From SIG603 sp964369225 (GTDB lineage Bacteria; Bacillota; Clostridia; Oscillospirales; Acutalibacteraceae): a stretch of DNA of 64,000 bases. The translations under genes were made by a program, and so were the position numbers. The notes beneath the pieces are model-generated. The model was given only the letters and a program-made list of their open reading frames with translations. It searched no databases and was not told the DNA's origin. Positions 43,057-51,459 of the stretch are shown here, in pieces (position 1 is the first letter of the stretch; every line of letters starts with the position of its first letter). Location of the stretch: the NCBI GenBank assembly GCA_964369225.1, contig CAYJER010000001.1, forward strand, positions 1-64,000. Direction: 5' to 3'.

Positions 43057-44205
43057 TCACAGTGAAATCAAGGTGCACACCGCATGAGAAGAAATGCCCT
43101 CGCCTGTTCCAGTGAAACCTAATTTCTCTTCGGTAGTAGCTTTTACACTCACAAAATCTATGTCAATTTCAACTGCTTTAGCAATATTTTCTCTCATCAG
43201 CTCAATGTATGAGGCGAGTTTTGGTCTCTGGGCTACAACTGTAGCATCTATGTTATTTACCTTTAGATTTTTGGCTTTAACTTGTCTTATTACCTCTTTT
43301 AAAAGTTCTAAGCTGTCAGCATTTTTGTAATTTTTATCGGTGTCAGGGAAAAGTTTGCCTATGTCTCCCATTGCTGCTGCCCCTAAAATAGAGTCGCTAA
43401 TTGCATGTAGAAGTACATCGGCATCTGAATGCCCAAGTAAACCTTTTTCAAATGGAATTTCAACCCCACCTAAAATTAATTTTCTATTTTCTACTAATTT
43501 ATGCACGTCATAGCCTTGTCCAATTCTAAACATATTTCCTCCATCAAAAGCAGTTGCTATAAGTAAATCCTCGGCTGTTGTAATCTTAATATTCTTATAA
43601 TCACCCTCGCACATATAAACTTTTTTTCCGAACTGTTCAAACAATTGGCAGTCGTCTGTAAAGTTAAATCCTTGACTGGTTGCAAGCTTAGCCATTTCTA
43701 AGTATAAGCTTTTATCGAAAACTTGTGGCGTTTGTACTTGCCATAAAAGGCTTCTATCCGGTGTATTTGTAACAAAATTATCTTTGTCAGTTTGTTTTAT
43801 TGTGTCCTTTGCCTTTACAGCTAGGCTAGAAGCCTTGTAAACACTTGCTTTTTCACACACGTTAATTATATCAACATCTCTTACAAACGGCCTTGCAGCG
43901 TCGTGTATAACCACATAATCGCAATTTACAGCCTGGTTGATACCGTTAATCACAGAATCTTGTCTTGTAGCACCTCCATAAACTATTTTTTTAAGCTTTG
44001 TAATGCCTTGACATTCTTTTATCATGTCTTTTTCGTCTTCTTCTCTAATTACCAAAATAATTTCATCAATAATAGAGCATTTTTCAAAAACCATTAAAGT
44101 TTTATTTATTATTGTGTGCGAATTGACCTTTAATAATAGTTTAGATTTTTCAATTTTCATGCGTGAAGAAGCTCCAGCGGCAACAATTATTGAGCAATAT
44201 TTCAC
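43057..44205 (-). CDS. ispDF: Bifunctional IspD/IspF (non-mevalonate isoprenoid pathway)
   Basis: The 382-residue protein fuses two pathway enzymes. Residues 1 to about 220 are IspD, forming CDP-methylerythritol (VAAGASSRM, GGATRQDSV, HDAARPFV, TPQVF). Residues from MFRIGQGYDVHKL on are IspF, forming the cyclodiphosphate (metal DVH, HSDADVLLHAI, DIGKLFPDTD, KATTEEKLGFTGTGEG). Such fusions are known from alpha- and epsilonproteobacteria and some other bacteria. The start is GTG with AAGGGGG just before it. No ispE or other pathway gene is adjacent. The gene has no clear terminator before the nitrilase-like promoter. Confidence 0.95.
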   Translation of the reverse strand: MKYCSIIVAAGASSRMKIEKSKLLLKVNSHTIINKTLMVFEKCSIIDEIILVIREEDEKDMIKECQGITKLKKIVYGGATRQDSVINGINQAVNCDYVVIHDAARPFVRDVDIINVCEKASVYKASSLAVKAKDTIKQTDKDNFVTNTPDRSLLWQVQTPQVFDKSLYLEMAKLATSQGFNFTDDCQLFEQFGKKVYMCEGDYKNIKITTAEDLLIATAFDGGNMFRIGQGYDVHKLVENRKLILGGVEIPFEKGLLGHSDADVLLHAISDSILGAAAMGDIGKLFPDTDKNYKNADSLELLKEVIRQVKAKNLKVNNIDATVVAQRPKLASYIELMRENIAKAVEIDIDFVSVKATTEEKLGFTGTGEGISSHAVCTLISL

Positions 44206-44254
44206 AAAAAACCCCCTTATTTTTTATAAAGTAAAACAAATTTCAATTTACCTC

Positions 44255-44283
44255 TTGACAAATCGCAAAAGAGTAAATACAAT
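44255..44283 (+). promoter_or_regulatory. Sigma-A promoter for acpP
   Basis: TTGACA and TACAAT are spaced by 17 bp, about 90 bp before the acpP start. The leader shows no obvious structure. Confidence 0.65.
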
Positions 44284-44371
44284 GTATAAGTAACAACTTA
44301 TAAAAATTGTACCATAGAATACAATTCTTGTAAATATGTTGGAAACAAAAAATTATCAAGGAGGCATAAAC

Positions 44372-44599
44372 ATGATTTTAGAAAAACTTAAATCTATTTT
44401 AAGTGATCAATTTGACGTTGAAGAGGATACTATCACAGCTGAAACTTCATTAGCTGATGATTTAGGTGCTGACTCACTAGATGTTGTTGATTTACTTATG
44501 TCAATTGAGGACGAGTTTGAAGTTGAAATTCCTGATTCGGAAGTTGAAAACATCAAGACAGTCGGCGCAATTGTTGATTACATTGAAGGTCATCAATAA
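44372..44599 (+). CDS. acpP: Acyl carrier protein
   Basis: The 75-residue acidic four-helix protein carries the phosphopantetheine attachment serine S35 in ADSLDVVDLLM. It is the acyl carrier for fatty acid synthesis. AAGGAGG lies 8 bp before the ATG at 44372; the frame extending upstream is not used. Isolated here with its own promoter and terminator, away from fab genes. Confidence 0.95.
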   Translation: MILEKLKSILSDQFDVEEDTITAETSLADDLGADSLDVVDLLMSIEDEFEVEIPDSEVENIKTVGAIVDYIEGHQ

Positions 44600-44611
44600 T
44601 TATATAAAAGT

Positions 44612-44633
44612 TCGGGCGGAATAATCCGCCCGA
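44612..44633. terminator. Bidirectional terminator between acpP and murC
   Basis: TCGGGCGGA-ATAA-TCCGCCCGA is a GC-rich stem followed by TTTTTATTTT on the plus strand. It ends acpP and lies 9 bp beyond the murC stop, so it may serve both convergent genes. Confidence 0.9.
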
Positions 44634-44641
44634 TTTTTATT

Positions 44642-46012
44642 TTATAAGTCTTTATATTTTTCTACAATTAAGTTAGCACATTTATAAATATCTCCGCCGC
44701 CTAAAGTGAGTATTAAGTCTCCACTTTGGGCGTTTTTCATTACGTAGTCTGCGATTTCTTCAAATGAAGCAAAATGACAGCTACCCGGAATTTTGGTCTC
44801 TAAATCCATAATGTCTACTCCATAGGTGTTTGTCTCACGAACAGCCAAAATCTCTGTCATTACTACATGCTCTGGAATTGATAAAGCATCTGCAAAATCA
44901 TCAAGAAGCAAGAATGTTCTTGAGAATGTATGAGGTTGAAAAACTGCCCAAACATTTTTGTAGTTCATTTTTGAAGTAGCCGTAAGAATTGCCCTAAGCT
45001 CTGTTGGGTGGTGTGCAAAGTCATCAGCAACAGTAATTCCATTAAAACTACCTAGAACTTCAAATCGTCTGTGAACCCCTGTAAAGGCATTTAATGATTT
45101 AGCTAAACTGTTTGACGGAACACCTAAATAAAGTGCCACACAGGCAGCTGCAAGGGCATTCATGCGGTTGTGAACGCCAGGCACGCTAAGTTCAACAACG
45201 CACACAAAATCATCCTTGTAATAAAGGTCAAAGCATTCACAGGCATTTTCAAGAACCTTAATGTTTTTAGCCACACAGTCACAATTTTCTTGTGTGCCGA
45301 ACGTTAAAATTTTAGACTCATCAATACCTTTAATAGAGGCTAATGAATTTTCGTCGTCGCCATTAACAACTATTATACCAGAAGTTTGTGAAGAGAATTT
45401 ATTAAATGACTTAAGAATGTTATCAAGATTTTCAAAATAATCTAGGTGATCTGCCTCGACATTAAGTATAACAGATATATGTGGATGTAAATGCAGAAAA
45501 GTATCAACATACTCACAAGCTTCACAAACAATATAATCACTTTTGCCGGCTAGTGAATTGCTACCGATTAAAGGTAATCTTCCGCCAATTATTGCGCTAG
45601 GGTCAAAATTAGCCTCTATAAGTATTTGGCTTATCATGGCGGTTGTGGTAGTTTTTCCGTGAGTGCCTGAAACCGCAATTGACTTTTTGTATCTGTCTGT
45701 CATTGCGCCTAAAACTACTGATCTTTCATACATAACTATTCCTAGTTCTCTAGCTCTTACTAATTCAGGATTGTCTTGTTTTACGGCTGCACTGTAGACT
45801 AGCATATCAACGTCTCCAACGTTTTCAGCCTTGTTGCCTATGAATACAGTTATGCCACGATTCTTAATTCTTTGTACAGTTTCTGAATCGCTGTTGTCAG
45901 AACCCGTTATTGTAAATCCGTCTGCATGAAGAATTTCTGCCATAGGACACATACCAGATCCGCCTATGCCCACAAAATGTATTTTATTTCTATTCGTTAG
46001 TATATTTTCCAT
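44642..46012 (-). CDS. murC: UDP-N-acetylmuramate--L-alanine ligase
   Basis: The 456-residue Mur ligase adds L-Ala to UDP-MurNAc in peptidoglycan synthesis. It shows the Rossmann HFVGIGGSGMCPMAEIL start, the ATP loop SGTHGKTTTTAMI, the central CEACEYVDTFLHL and NVEADHLDYF, and the C-terminal domain with QPHTFSRT. GGAG lies 7 bp before the ATG at 46012, so ten extra upstream codons are rejected. It is divergent from dpaA. Confidence 0.95.
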   Translation of the reverse strand: MENILTNRNKIHFVGIGGSGMCPMAEILHADGFTITGSDNSDSETVQRIKNRGITVFIGNKAENVGDVDMLVYSAAVKQDNPELVRARELGIVMYERSVVLGAMTDRYKKSIAVSGTHGKTTTTAMISQILIEANFDPSAIIGGRLPLIGSNSLAGKSDYIVCEACEYVDTFLHLHPHISVILNVEADHLDYFENLDNILKSFNKFSSQTSGIIVVNGDDENSLASIKGIDESKILTFGTQENCDCVAKNIKVLENACECFDLYYKDDFVCVVELSVPGVHNRMNALAAACVALYLGVPSNSLAKSLNAFTGVHRRFEVLGSFNGITVADDFAHHPTELRAILTATSKMNYKNVWAVFQPHTFSRTFLLLDDFADALSIPEHVVMTEILAVRETNTYGVDIMDLETKIPGSCHFASFEEIADYVMKNAQSGDLILTLGGGDIYKCANLIVEKYKDL

Positions 46013-46102
46013 TTTTTTGCTCCAATCAATATGTAATATCACCTTTTATTATATTACTTTTTTAAAGAAAAATAAATAGTAATTTATAAATTTTTTATAA
46101 GA

Positions 46103-46129
46103 ACCAAAAAAAATAAAGTTCATATTATA
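46103..46129 (+). promoter_or_regulatory. Candidate sigma-K-type sporulation promoter for dpaAB
   Basis: AC at 46103-46104 and CATATTATA at 46121-46129 are separated by 16 bp. This fits the sigma-K consensus of AC, about 17 bp, then CATAnnnTA, and dpaAB (spoVF) is mother-cell sigma-K-controlled in spore formers. The sequence is AT-rich, so a chance match is possible. Confidence 0.45.
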
Positions 46130-46165
46130 TATTAATGCCTATAGTTGTGAAAGGACGGTAAATTA

Positions 46166-47011
46166 ATGAATAAAATTTTTGGTATTATAGGAGGAGATAA
46201 AAGGCAGTTGTATCTAGCTAAATCCATACAAGATGACGGCTATAAAGTATATATCTGTGGATTTGAATTATCAAGCGATACCGATGAACTCGAAGAAATT
46301 GAGTTTAGCGAAATCGCCGAAAAATGCAATAACATAATTTTGCCCTTACCATGCACCAAAGATGGTATAAACATCTTTGCACCATATAGTAGAGTGGACA
46401 TTCCATTTGATGAAAACACAGTAAAATTGTTTGAAGATAAAATAGTTTTTGCAGGAGTTAAAGAAAATCTTGCAATAGAGAATAAAGACTCAATTTTCGA
46501 TTACTACCTAAGAGAAGAACTTGCAATAAGCAACGCTGTGCCAACCGCCGAGGGAGCTATCTCGCTTGCTATTCAAGAGCATCCTAAAGTGTTATCAGGA
46601 AGCAATTGTTTAATTACAGGCTATGGTAGAATTGGAAAAGTCTTAATGAAAAACCTGCTTGCCTTGTCAGCTAATGTTGATGTCGCTGCAAGAAAATCTT
46701 CTGACATGGCTCTGATAACTGCCTTGGGCGCAAATTCAGTGTCATATAACAAGCTTACAAAGCCATATGATATAATATTCAATACTGTTCCAAAACTTGT
46801 GCTTAACAGTAAAAGTTTAAAGTATCAAAATTCCGACACTGTTATAATAGAGCTTGCTAGTCTCCCAGGTGGTATAGACAGAAAAATTGTTTCGCTTCTT
46901 GGAATAAGAGTAATCGACGCTCAATCACTTCCGGGTAAATATGCCCCAAAGGCTACGGCGTTCTATATTAAAGAAGCTATTTATAATATGATGGAGGAGA
47001 TGCCATGTTAA
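46166..47011 (+). CDS. dpaA: Dipicolinate synthase subunit A
   Basis: The 281-residue NAD(P)-binding protein (SpoVFA) has a Rossmann-like N-terminus (KIFGIIGGDKRQLYLAKSI) and a second dinucleotide fold with LITGYGRIGKVLMKNLLA. With DpaB it makes dipicolinic acid from dihydroxytetrahydrodipicolinate in the sporulating mother cell, for export to the forespore core. AAAGGACGG lies 8 bp before the ATG. It overlaps dpaB by 7 bp. This pair marks the organism as a spore former of the DpaAB (not EtfA) type. Confidence 0.95.
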   Translation: MNKIFGIIGGDKRQLYLAKSIQDDGYKVYICGFELSSDTDELEEIEFSEIAEKCNNIILPLPCTKDGINIFAPYSRVDIPFDENTVKLFEDKIVFAGVKENLAIENKDSIFDYYLREELAISNAVPTAEGAISLAIQEHPKVLSGSNCLITGYGRIGKVLMKNLLALSANVDVAARKSSDMALITALGANSVSYNKLTKPYDIIFNTVPKLVLNSKSLKYQNSDTVIIELASLPGGIDRKIVSLLGIRVIDAQSLPGKYAPKATAFYIKEAIYNMMEEMPC

Positions 47012-47565
47012 GATTAGGTTTTGCACTCTGTGGCTCTTTTTGCACATTTGCAAAGGCATTGGAGCTTATGGAGACTATAAAAAAAGAATATGATATCCTT
47101 CCAATAATGTCAGAGACAGCGTATTCAACAAGCACGAGGTTTGGCAGTTGCGAAGAAATAAACAGTAAGATAATAGATATTAGTGGTAAAGAGATAATTC
47201 ATACAATTAGTGGAGCAGAGCCATTAGGTCCAAAAAAAATGGTGGATGCAGTTTTGATTGCACCATGCACAGGTAATACACTTGGAAAATTAGCAAACGG
47301 CATTACAGATACAGCAGTTACTATGGCGGTTAAATCTTGCCTTAGAATTGGTATTCCTATAGTTATATGCGTTTCTACAAATGATGGTCTAGGCGCATCT
47401 TTAGCAAACATTGCAAAACTTTACAACACTAAAAATATCTATTTTGCAAGAATATATCAAGATGATTGCATAAATAAGCCTAACTCGCTTGTATGCAGAT
47501 ACGAAACAGTCGAACAGACACTGAAACTAGCACTCAATAAAAAGCAGATTCAGCCACTGTTCTAA
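47005..47565 (+). CDS. dpaB: Dipicolinate synthase subunit B
   Basis: The 186-residue flavoprotein-fold subunit (SpoVFB) begins RLGFALCGSFCTFAKALELM, with DAVLIAPCTGNTLGKLANGITD and VICVSTNDGLG in the FMN-binding core. It forms the synthase with DpaA. GGAGG lies close upstream, within the dpaA 3' end. Confidence 0.95.
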   Translation: MLRLGFALCGSFCTFAKALELMETIKKEYDILPIMSETAYSTSTRFGSCEEINSKIIDISGKEIIHTISGAEPLGPKKMVDAVLIAPCTGNTLGKLANGITDTAVTMAVKSCLRIGIPIVICVSTNDGLGASLANIAKLYNTKNIYFARIYQDDCINKPNSLVCRYETVEQTLKLALNKKQIQPLF

Positions 47566-47590
47566 ATCTTTCATCTTGAGTATTAACTTT

Positions 47591-47638
47591 ACCGACCAAA
47601 TATGAGCTTGTTATTTAAGCCTTTAAGTTTTGGTCGGT
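47591..47638 (+). terminator. Hairpin downstream of dpaB
   Basis: A 10-bp stem ACCGACCAAA/TTTGGTCGGT with a 28-nt loop lies 26 bp after the dpaB stop. The following tract (TTCCTTTGG) is not a strong U-run, so termination may be inefficient. Confidence 0.55.
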
Positions 47639-47649
47639 TTCCTTTGGTG

Positions 47650-47677
47650 AATTTGATTTACATGTAAAATCAAATTT
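47650..47677. other. Near-perfect 28-bp AT-rich palindrome
   Basis: AATTTGATTT and its complement flank a central ACATGT. The palindrome sits between the dpaB hairpin and the terminator of the convergent gene; its role is unknown. Confidence 0.4.
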
Positions 47678-47726
47678 AACCCGTATCCTAAATTAAAAGG
47701 TTCAGCCTCTACATTGTTGCACAAAA

Positions 47727-47750
47727 AAACGCTAGTTTTCACTAGCGTTT
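47727..47750 (-). terminator. Intrinsic terminator for the cohesin/dockerin gene
   Basis: A 10-bp stem AAACGCTAGT/ACTAGCGTTT with a 4-nt loop is followed on the minus strand by further T residues, 15 bp past the stop codon. Confidence 0.85.
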
Positions 47751-47765
47751 AAATTATTATAGAAA

Positions 47766-48656
47766 TTAAGTGGTTGAAACAACATTCATTAATGCCATTA
47801 CATCTTGGTTATTAATGACTCCATCACCATTAACATCAGAATTTTCTATTATAACAAATGTTGAATCGTCTGAAATATAATTGAACAGCGCTATTACATC
47901 TCTATTGTCTATAACACCATCGCCATCAATATCACCAATAGATGGAACTACTACTTCAAAAACACCATCAACAACTGCTAAAGGCATATTCATTTCACAA
48001 AGATTAAATAAATCTTCTGCATCATAGTTTAGTGATATAGGATATTCACCTTTTGTTGCTGTATCACTAACTTTAAATGTAAGTGTAGCAAATAAGAAAT
48101 CTCCGCCCCATGAATTTTCGCCATCAACCCAGTTTAGGATATGACTTCCGTCAACACCAACCATAGAACTAGTTAAAGAACCAAATTCTGAGTTAAACTC
48201 TGTAGAAACTAAAGTTAAAACAGATTGATCATAATCCATGTATAATTTCATTGAAGTAAGTCCAGGAGAGTTATCTACCATGATATCAACTTCAACTGTC
48301 TCACCAGGCTCAGCCATAACGTTTTCAACTGCAACCTCAGCACCGTTTACTACGTTTACAAACTCATAGAAAGCATACGCATAAACTTCTTCATCAGTCA
48401 TTGTAAAACTTGTGTTAGGGTTAGTAGGATCAGCAAAATCTACATTGCCTTTCCATGTTTTAAATTGCATTCCTTCTGGAGCTACATCTGCACTTACAGA
48501 AACAGTATCGCCTGCATCATAGTTTCCGTCTCCGTCACCTCTGATAACTGTAACGTCTTGTCCACCAACCGCAAAAGCAGATACACTAGCTGTGATCATC
48601 ATAGCTAATGAAAGTGACACCGCTAAAACACTTTTTAATAATTTTCTTTTAATCAT
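47766..48656 (-). CDS. Secreted protein with InlB-like repeat, cohesin-like and dockerin modules
   Basis: The 296-residue protein starts with a signal peptide (MIKRKLLKSV plus hydrophobic stretch, cleavage near SAFA). Residues about 33-100 resemble an InlB B-repeat/Listeria-Bacteroides repeat (GMQFKTWKGNVDF). Residues about 105-235 are cohesin-like (EPGETVEVDIMVDNSPG, SMKLYMDYDQSVL, FATLTFKVSD). Residues 241-296 are a type I-like dockerin with two calcium-loop repeats (GDIDGDGVIDNRDVIALFNYI and DVNGDGVINNQDVMALM). Having both binding modules suggests an adaptor scaffoldin of a cellulosome-like assembly; no catalytic domain is present. GGAG lies about 10 bp upstream of the ATG at 48656. Confidence 0.85.
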   Translation of the reverse strand: MIKRKLLKSVLAVSLSLAMMITASVSAFAVGGQDVTVIRGDGDGNYDAGDTVSVSADVAPEGMQFKTWKGNVDFADPTNPNTSFTMTDEEVYAYAFYEFVNVVNGAEVAVENVMAEPGETVEVDIMVDNSPGLTSMKLYMDYDQSVLTLVSTEFNSEFGSLTSSMVGVDGSHILNWVDGENSWGGDFLFATLTFKVSDTATKGEYPISLNYDAEDLFNLCEMNMPLAVVDGVFEVVVPSIGDIDGDGVIDNRDVIALFNYISDDSTFVIIENSDVNGDGVINNQDVMALMNVVSTT

Positions 48657-48684
48657 ATGTTCTTTCTCCTTTTTTTGTTTTATC

Positions 48685-48700
48685 GTGAAATAAGTTTCAC
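48685..48700. promoter_or_regulatory. Inverted repeat in the leader of the cohesin/dockerin gene
   Basis: GTGAAA-TAAG-TTTCAC lies between the promoter and the ribosome binding site, a possible regulator site. Confidence 0.35.
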
Positions 48701-48714
48701 TATTTATTGTTTTC

Positions 48715-48742
48715 ATTATAACACATAAAAATGAAAAAACAA
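48715..48742 (-). promoter_or_regulatory. Candidate sigma-A promoter for the cohesin/dockerin gene
   Basis: On the minus strand TTGTTT and TATAAT are spaced by 16 bp, about 60 bp before the start codon. Confidence 0.5.
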
Positions 48743-48820
48743 GAGTTTTTTTTAAATATTACACAAAAATTCTAATTTATAAATTATATAATGAGAAAAA
48801 TATACTTATTTTTTTTTAAA

Positions 48821-49606
48821 TCATATCTGAATTATTATATTTCTAGGACAAGCCTCTACACATTTTCCGCAGTTAGTGCATTTTTCAGAATCAATTGTAG
48901 CATTAAAATTAGTTACTGAAACGGCAGAACTTTCACAAACTTTAACGCATTTCATACAACCAATACAAGACACTTTACACACTTTCATAGCTAATGCACC
49001 CTTTTCACAGTTTGAGCATTTAACCACTGCTTGATCTTTAAATTCCACAATAGATATAATATTTTTAGGGCAAGCCTTAACACATAACGAACAAGCCTTA
49101 CATCTATCTTTATTAATTCTTGCCACACCATTACAAACTTCAACCGCATCATAAGGACAAGCTCTTTGACAGTCGCCCATTCCCATACAACCAAAGCTAC
49201 AGCTTGCAATTCCGCCTGCTAGTAAGTTAGCAGCTGCACAAGATTCTATACCATCATAATTCATTTTATCAGAAGTATAATCGTATGAACCCATGCAATT
49301 TACAACAGCTACCCTTTTTACAGAGGATGCAACAACGCCCAGAATTTCACCGCACTTTGTTGCACACTCAGCACCGCCAGGAGGACATAGACCAACCTCA
49401 GCCTCACCTTTTGCCATTGCATTTGCATAGCCTGAACATCCTGAAAATCCACATGCTCCACAGTTCGCTCCAGGTAAAGCTTCTGCTAGAGCTTCCGCCT
49501 TTTCGTCTTTAGGGACAGCCATTACAATAGAGGCAATAGCTAAGATAATTCCTGCCACAATTCCTATGACAGCAACAATTATTATTCCAAGTATAATCAA
49601 ATTCAT
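48821..49606 (-). CDS. rnfB: Rnf complex subunit B (iron-sulfur electron carrier)
   Basis: The 261-residue protein has an N-terminal membrane anchor (LIILGIIIVAVIGIVAGIILAIA). It then has the Fe-S domain with NCGACGFSGCSGYA...LCPPGG and several CxxCxxCxxxCP ferredoxin motifs (KACSLCVKACP, CIGCMKCVKVCE, CTNCGKCVEACP). RnfB takes electrons from ferredoxin and passes them through the membrane complex toward NAD. It is the last gene of rnfCDGEAB. The ATG at 49606 follows GGGGGC. Confidence 0.95.
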   Translation of the reverse strand: MNLIILGIIIVAVIGIVAGIILAIASIVMAVPKDEKAEALAEALPGANCGACGFSGCSGYANAMAKGEAEVGLCPPGGAECATKCGEILGVVASSVKRVAVVNCMGSYDYTSDKMNYDGIESCAAANLLAGGIASCSFGCMGMGDCQRACPYDAVEVCNGVARINKDRCKACSLCVKACPKNIISIVEFKDQAVVKCSNCEKGALAMKVCKVSCIGCMKCVKVCESSAVSVTNFNATIDSEKCTNCGKCVEACPRNIIIQI

Positions 49607-49619
49607 CTTTAAGCCCCCC

Positions 49620-50237
49620 TTAAACCAATAGTCCGTCAACTAGACCTGCAAAACCTAAGAATGCAACAGCAACCAAAGAGGCAGATACTAATGTTATAGG
49701 CAAACCACGCATGAATTTTGGAACATCACAAAGTTCTAGTCTTTCTCTAACTCCTGCAAAAAGCACCATAGCTACCATAAATCCAATACCAGAACCAAAT
49801 GCATTTATAAGTGATTGTAAATATCCAAAACTTTCATCCACTGCGCCTTTTTCAAGAACTAACAATGTAACTCCTAGAACTGCACAGTTAGTTGTGATTA
49901 AAGGCAAGTAAACACCCAACGAATTATATAGTGGTGGCATATATTTCCTTAAGACTATCTCAAGCAATTGAACTAAAGACGCAATTATCAAAATAAATAC
50001 AATTGTTTGTAGATATGTTAAATCGTTAGGAGCTAAAAGATAAGTAAAAATAGGCCATGTAACTGCTGTGGCAATTATCATAACAACAGTAACCGCACAG
50101 CTCATTCCCATTGCTGTGTTAAGCTTTTTAGAAACACCAAGGAACGGACAAATTCCAAGGAATTTATTAAGCACATAGTTTTCTGTAAGTATTGCAGCTA
50201 GAAAAATTCCAACTAAAATTCTAATTGTATCAGCCAT
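49620..50237 (-). CDS. rnfA: Rnf complex subunit A
   Basis: The 205-residue integral membrane protein has about six helices. The conserved ENYVLNKFLGICPFLGVSKK motif contains a cysteine now known in the family to help bind a membrane-embedded 2Fe-2S cluster between RnfA and RnfE. TNCAVLGVTLLVLEKG is also conserved. It overlaps rnfE by 8 bp. Confidence 0.95.
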   Translation of the reverse strand: MADTIRILVGIFLAAILTENYVLNKFLGICPFLGVSKKLNTAMGMSCAVTVVMIIATAVTWPIFTYLLAPNDLTYLQTIVFILIIASLVQLLEIVLRKYMPPLYNSLGVYLPLITTNCAVLGVTLLVLEKGAVDESFGYLQSLINAFGSGIGFMVAMVLFAGVRERLELCDVPKFMRGLPITLVSASLVAVAFLGFAGLVDGLLV

Positions 50238-50913
50238 TGCACTTTTCCTCCTTAGAGTTTATTTTAGAGCAGTTCTTAGCCATAGGACAACCTGAACATC
50301 CCAGTGCTTCCGGAGCTTTGCCCTCTTTAGATAATTTGCCAGCTAAGGCTATTAATATTCCGAACACAAAGAAACCACCTGGAGGCAACAAGAATATAAT
50401 TATTGGATCCATCACGCCAACTAGCACAGGAATTTCAAAAATAGTTCCAGCACCAAACAATTCACGAATTAGGCCAATCGCAAGTAATGCGGCTGTAAAA
50501 CCAACACCCATTCCAAGACCATCTACTATAGATGAAATAACCTTATTTTTGCTTGCATACATCTCTGCTCTACCCAAGATAACGCAGTTTACAACTATCA
50601 AAGGTAAAAACACGCCAAGGCTTGCATCTAAATCAGGCAAATACGCCTTTACAAGCATTTGAACTATTGTAACAAAACCAGCTATGATTGTAATAAAGGC
50701 AGGAATTCTAACTTTATCTGGAATAAATTTTCTCAAGGCAGAGATAACCGCATTAGAGCAAACCAATACAAATGTAGCGGCAAGACCCATGCCTATGGCA
50801 TTAGTTGCACTTGTTGTAACCGCTAAAGCTGGACATGTGCCTAGCAATAACTTTAACACAGGGTTTTCTTTAAGTATACCTTTTGTAAATTCTTGTTTCA
50901 AACTTTTTGCCAT
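50230..50913 (-). CDS. rnfE: Rnf complex subunit E with a cysteine-rich tail
   Basis: The 227-residue membrane protein is homologous to RnfA in topology. It has the signature ENPVLKLLLGTCPALAVTTS and VNCVILGRAEMYASKN. After the last helix it carries a cytoplasmic-looking tail with four cysteines (CSGCPMAKNC and a final C near the end) not required by the family. It follows rnfG by 0 bp. Confidence 0.93.
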   Translation of the reverse strand: MAKSLKQEFTKGILKENPVLKLLLGTCPALAVTTSATNAIGMGLAATFVLVCSNAVISALRKFIPDKVRIPAFITIIAGFVTIVQMLVKAYLPDLDASLGVFLPLIVVNCVILGRAEMYASKNKVISSIVDGLGMGVGFTAALLAIGLIRELFGAGTIFEIPVLVGVMDPIIIFLLPPGGFFVFGILIALAGKLSKEGKAPEALGCSGCPMAKNCSKINSKEEKCNG

Positions 50914-51459
50914 TTAGCTCTCCCCCTTTACTGAATTATAAATATCTATTGCAATGTTTACAGCATCTGTAACTGCATCTGATGTAATAGTAGCTCCTGT
51001 TAGAGCCTGTATTTCACCCTCTCCAGCGACAGATTTTACCACTGTCAAAGTGTTAGCCTCTTGCTTGTATTGATCCGTGTATACTTCTTTCGTTGCGTTT
51101 GTTCCAAGACCTGGTGTCTCGTTCTGGCTTACTAAAGTAACACCTGTTATCTGGGAATTAACATCAATTCCAGTCATTACCATTACTGTACCGCCATACC
51201 CTTTAGACTCTGTTAAAAATACATAGCCTACTATTTCTTCACCGCTGTATGCTATGTGGTAGCTTTCGTCCTCTGACGCCTTAAAACTTTCGGCATTTGG
51301 TAAAACAATCATTCTTGATTGTTCTTCTTTTAATGCTTGAGCCTCGGCTATTACGTCTTTTGTAAGCTCATTTGTTAATGCTAATAATCCAGAAACCGAA
51401 AGACAGATTGTTCCTAAAATAATCGCTGGCATGATTACCGCTTTTAATGAAAGTTTCAT
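50914..51459 (-). CDS. rnfG: Rnf complex subunit G (covalent FMN)
   Basis: The 181-residue protein has one N-terminal membrane helix. Its FMN-binding domain carries the flavinylation motif ALTGATITSDAV, in which the final threonine receives FMN. It also has ETPGLGTNA. Overlaps rnfD by 4 bp. Confidence 0.93.
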   Translation of the reverse strand: MKLSLKAVIMPAIILGTICLSVSGLLALTNELTKDVIAEAQALKEEQSRMIVLPNAESFKASEDESYHIAYSGEEIVGYVFLTESKGYGGTVMVMTGIDVNSQITGVTLVSQNETPGLGTNATKEVYTDQYKQEANTLTVVKSVAGEGEIQALTGATITSDAVTDAVNIAIDIYNSVKGES

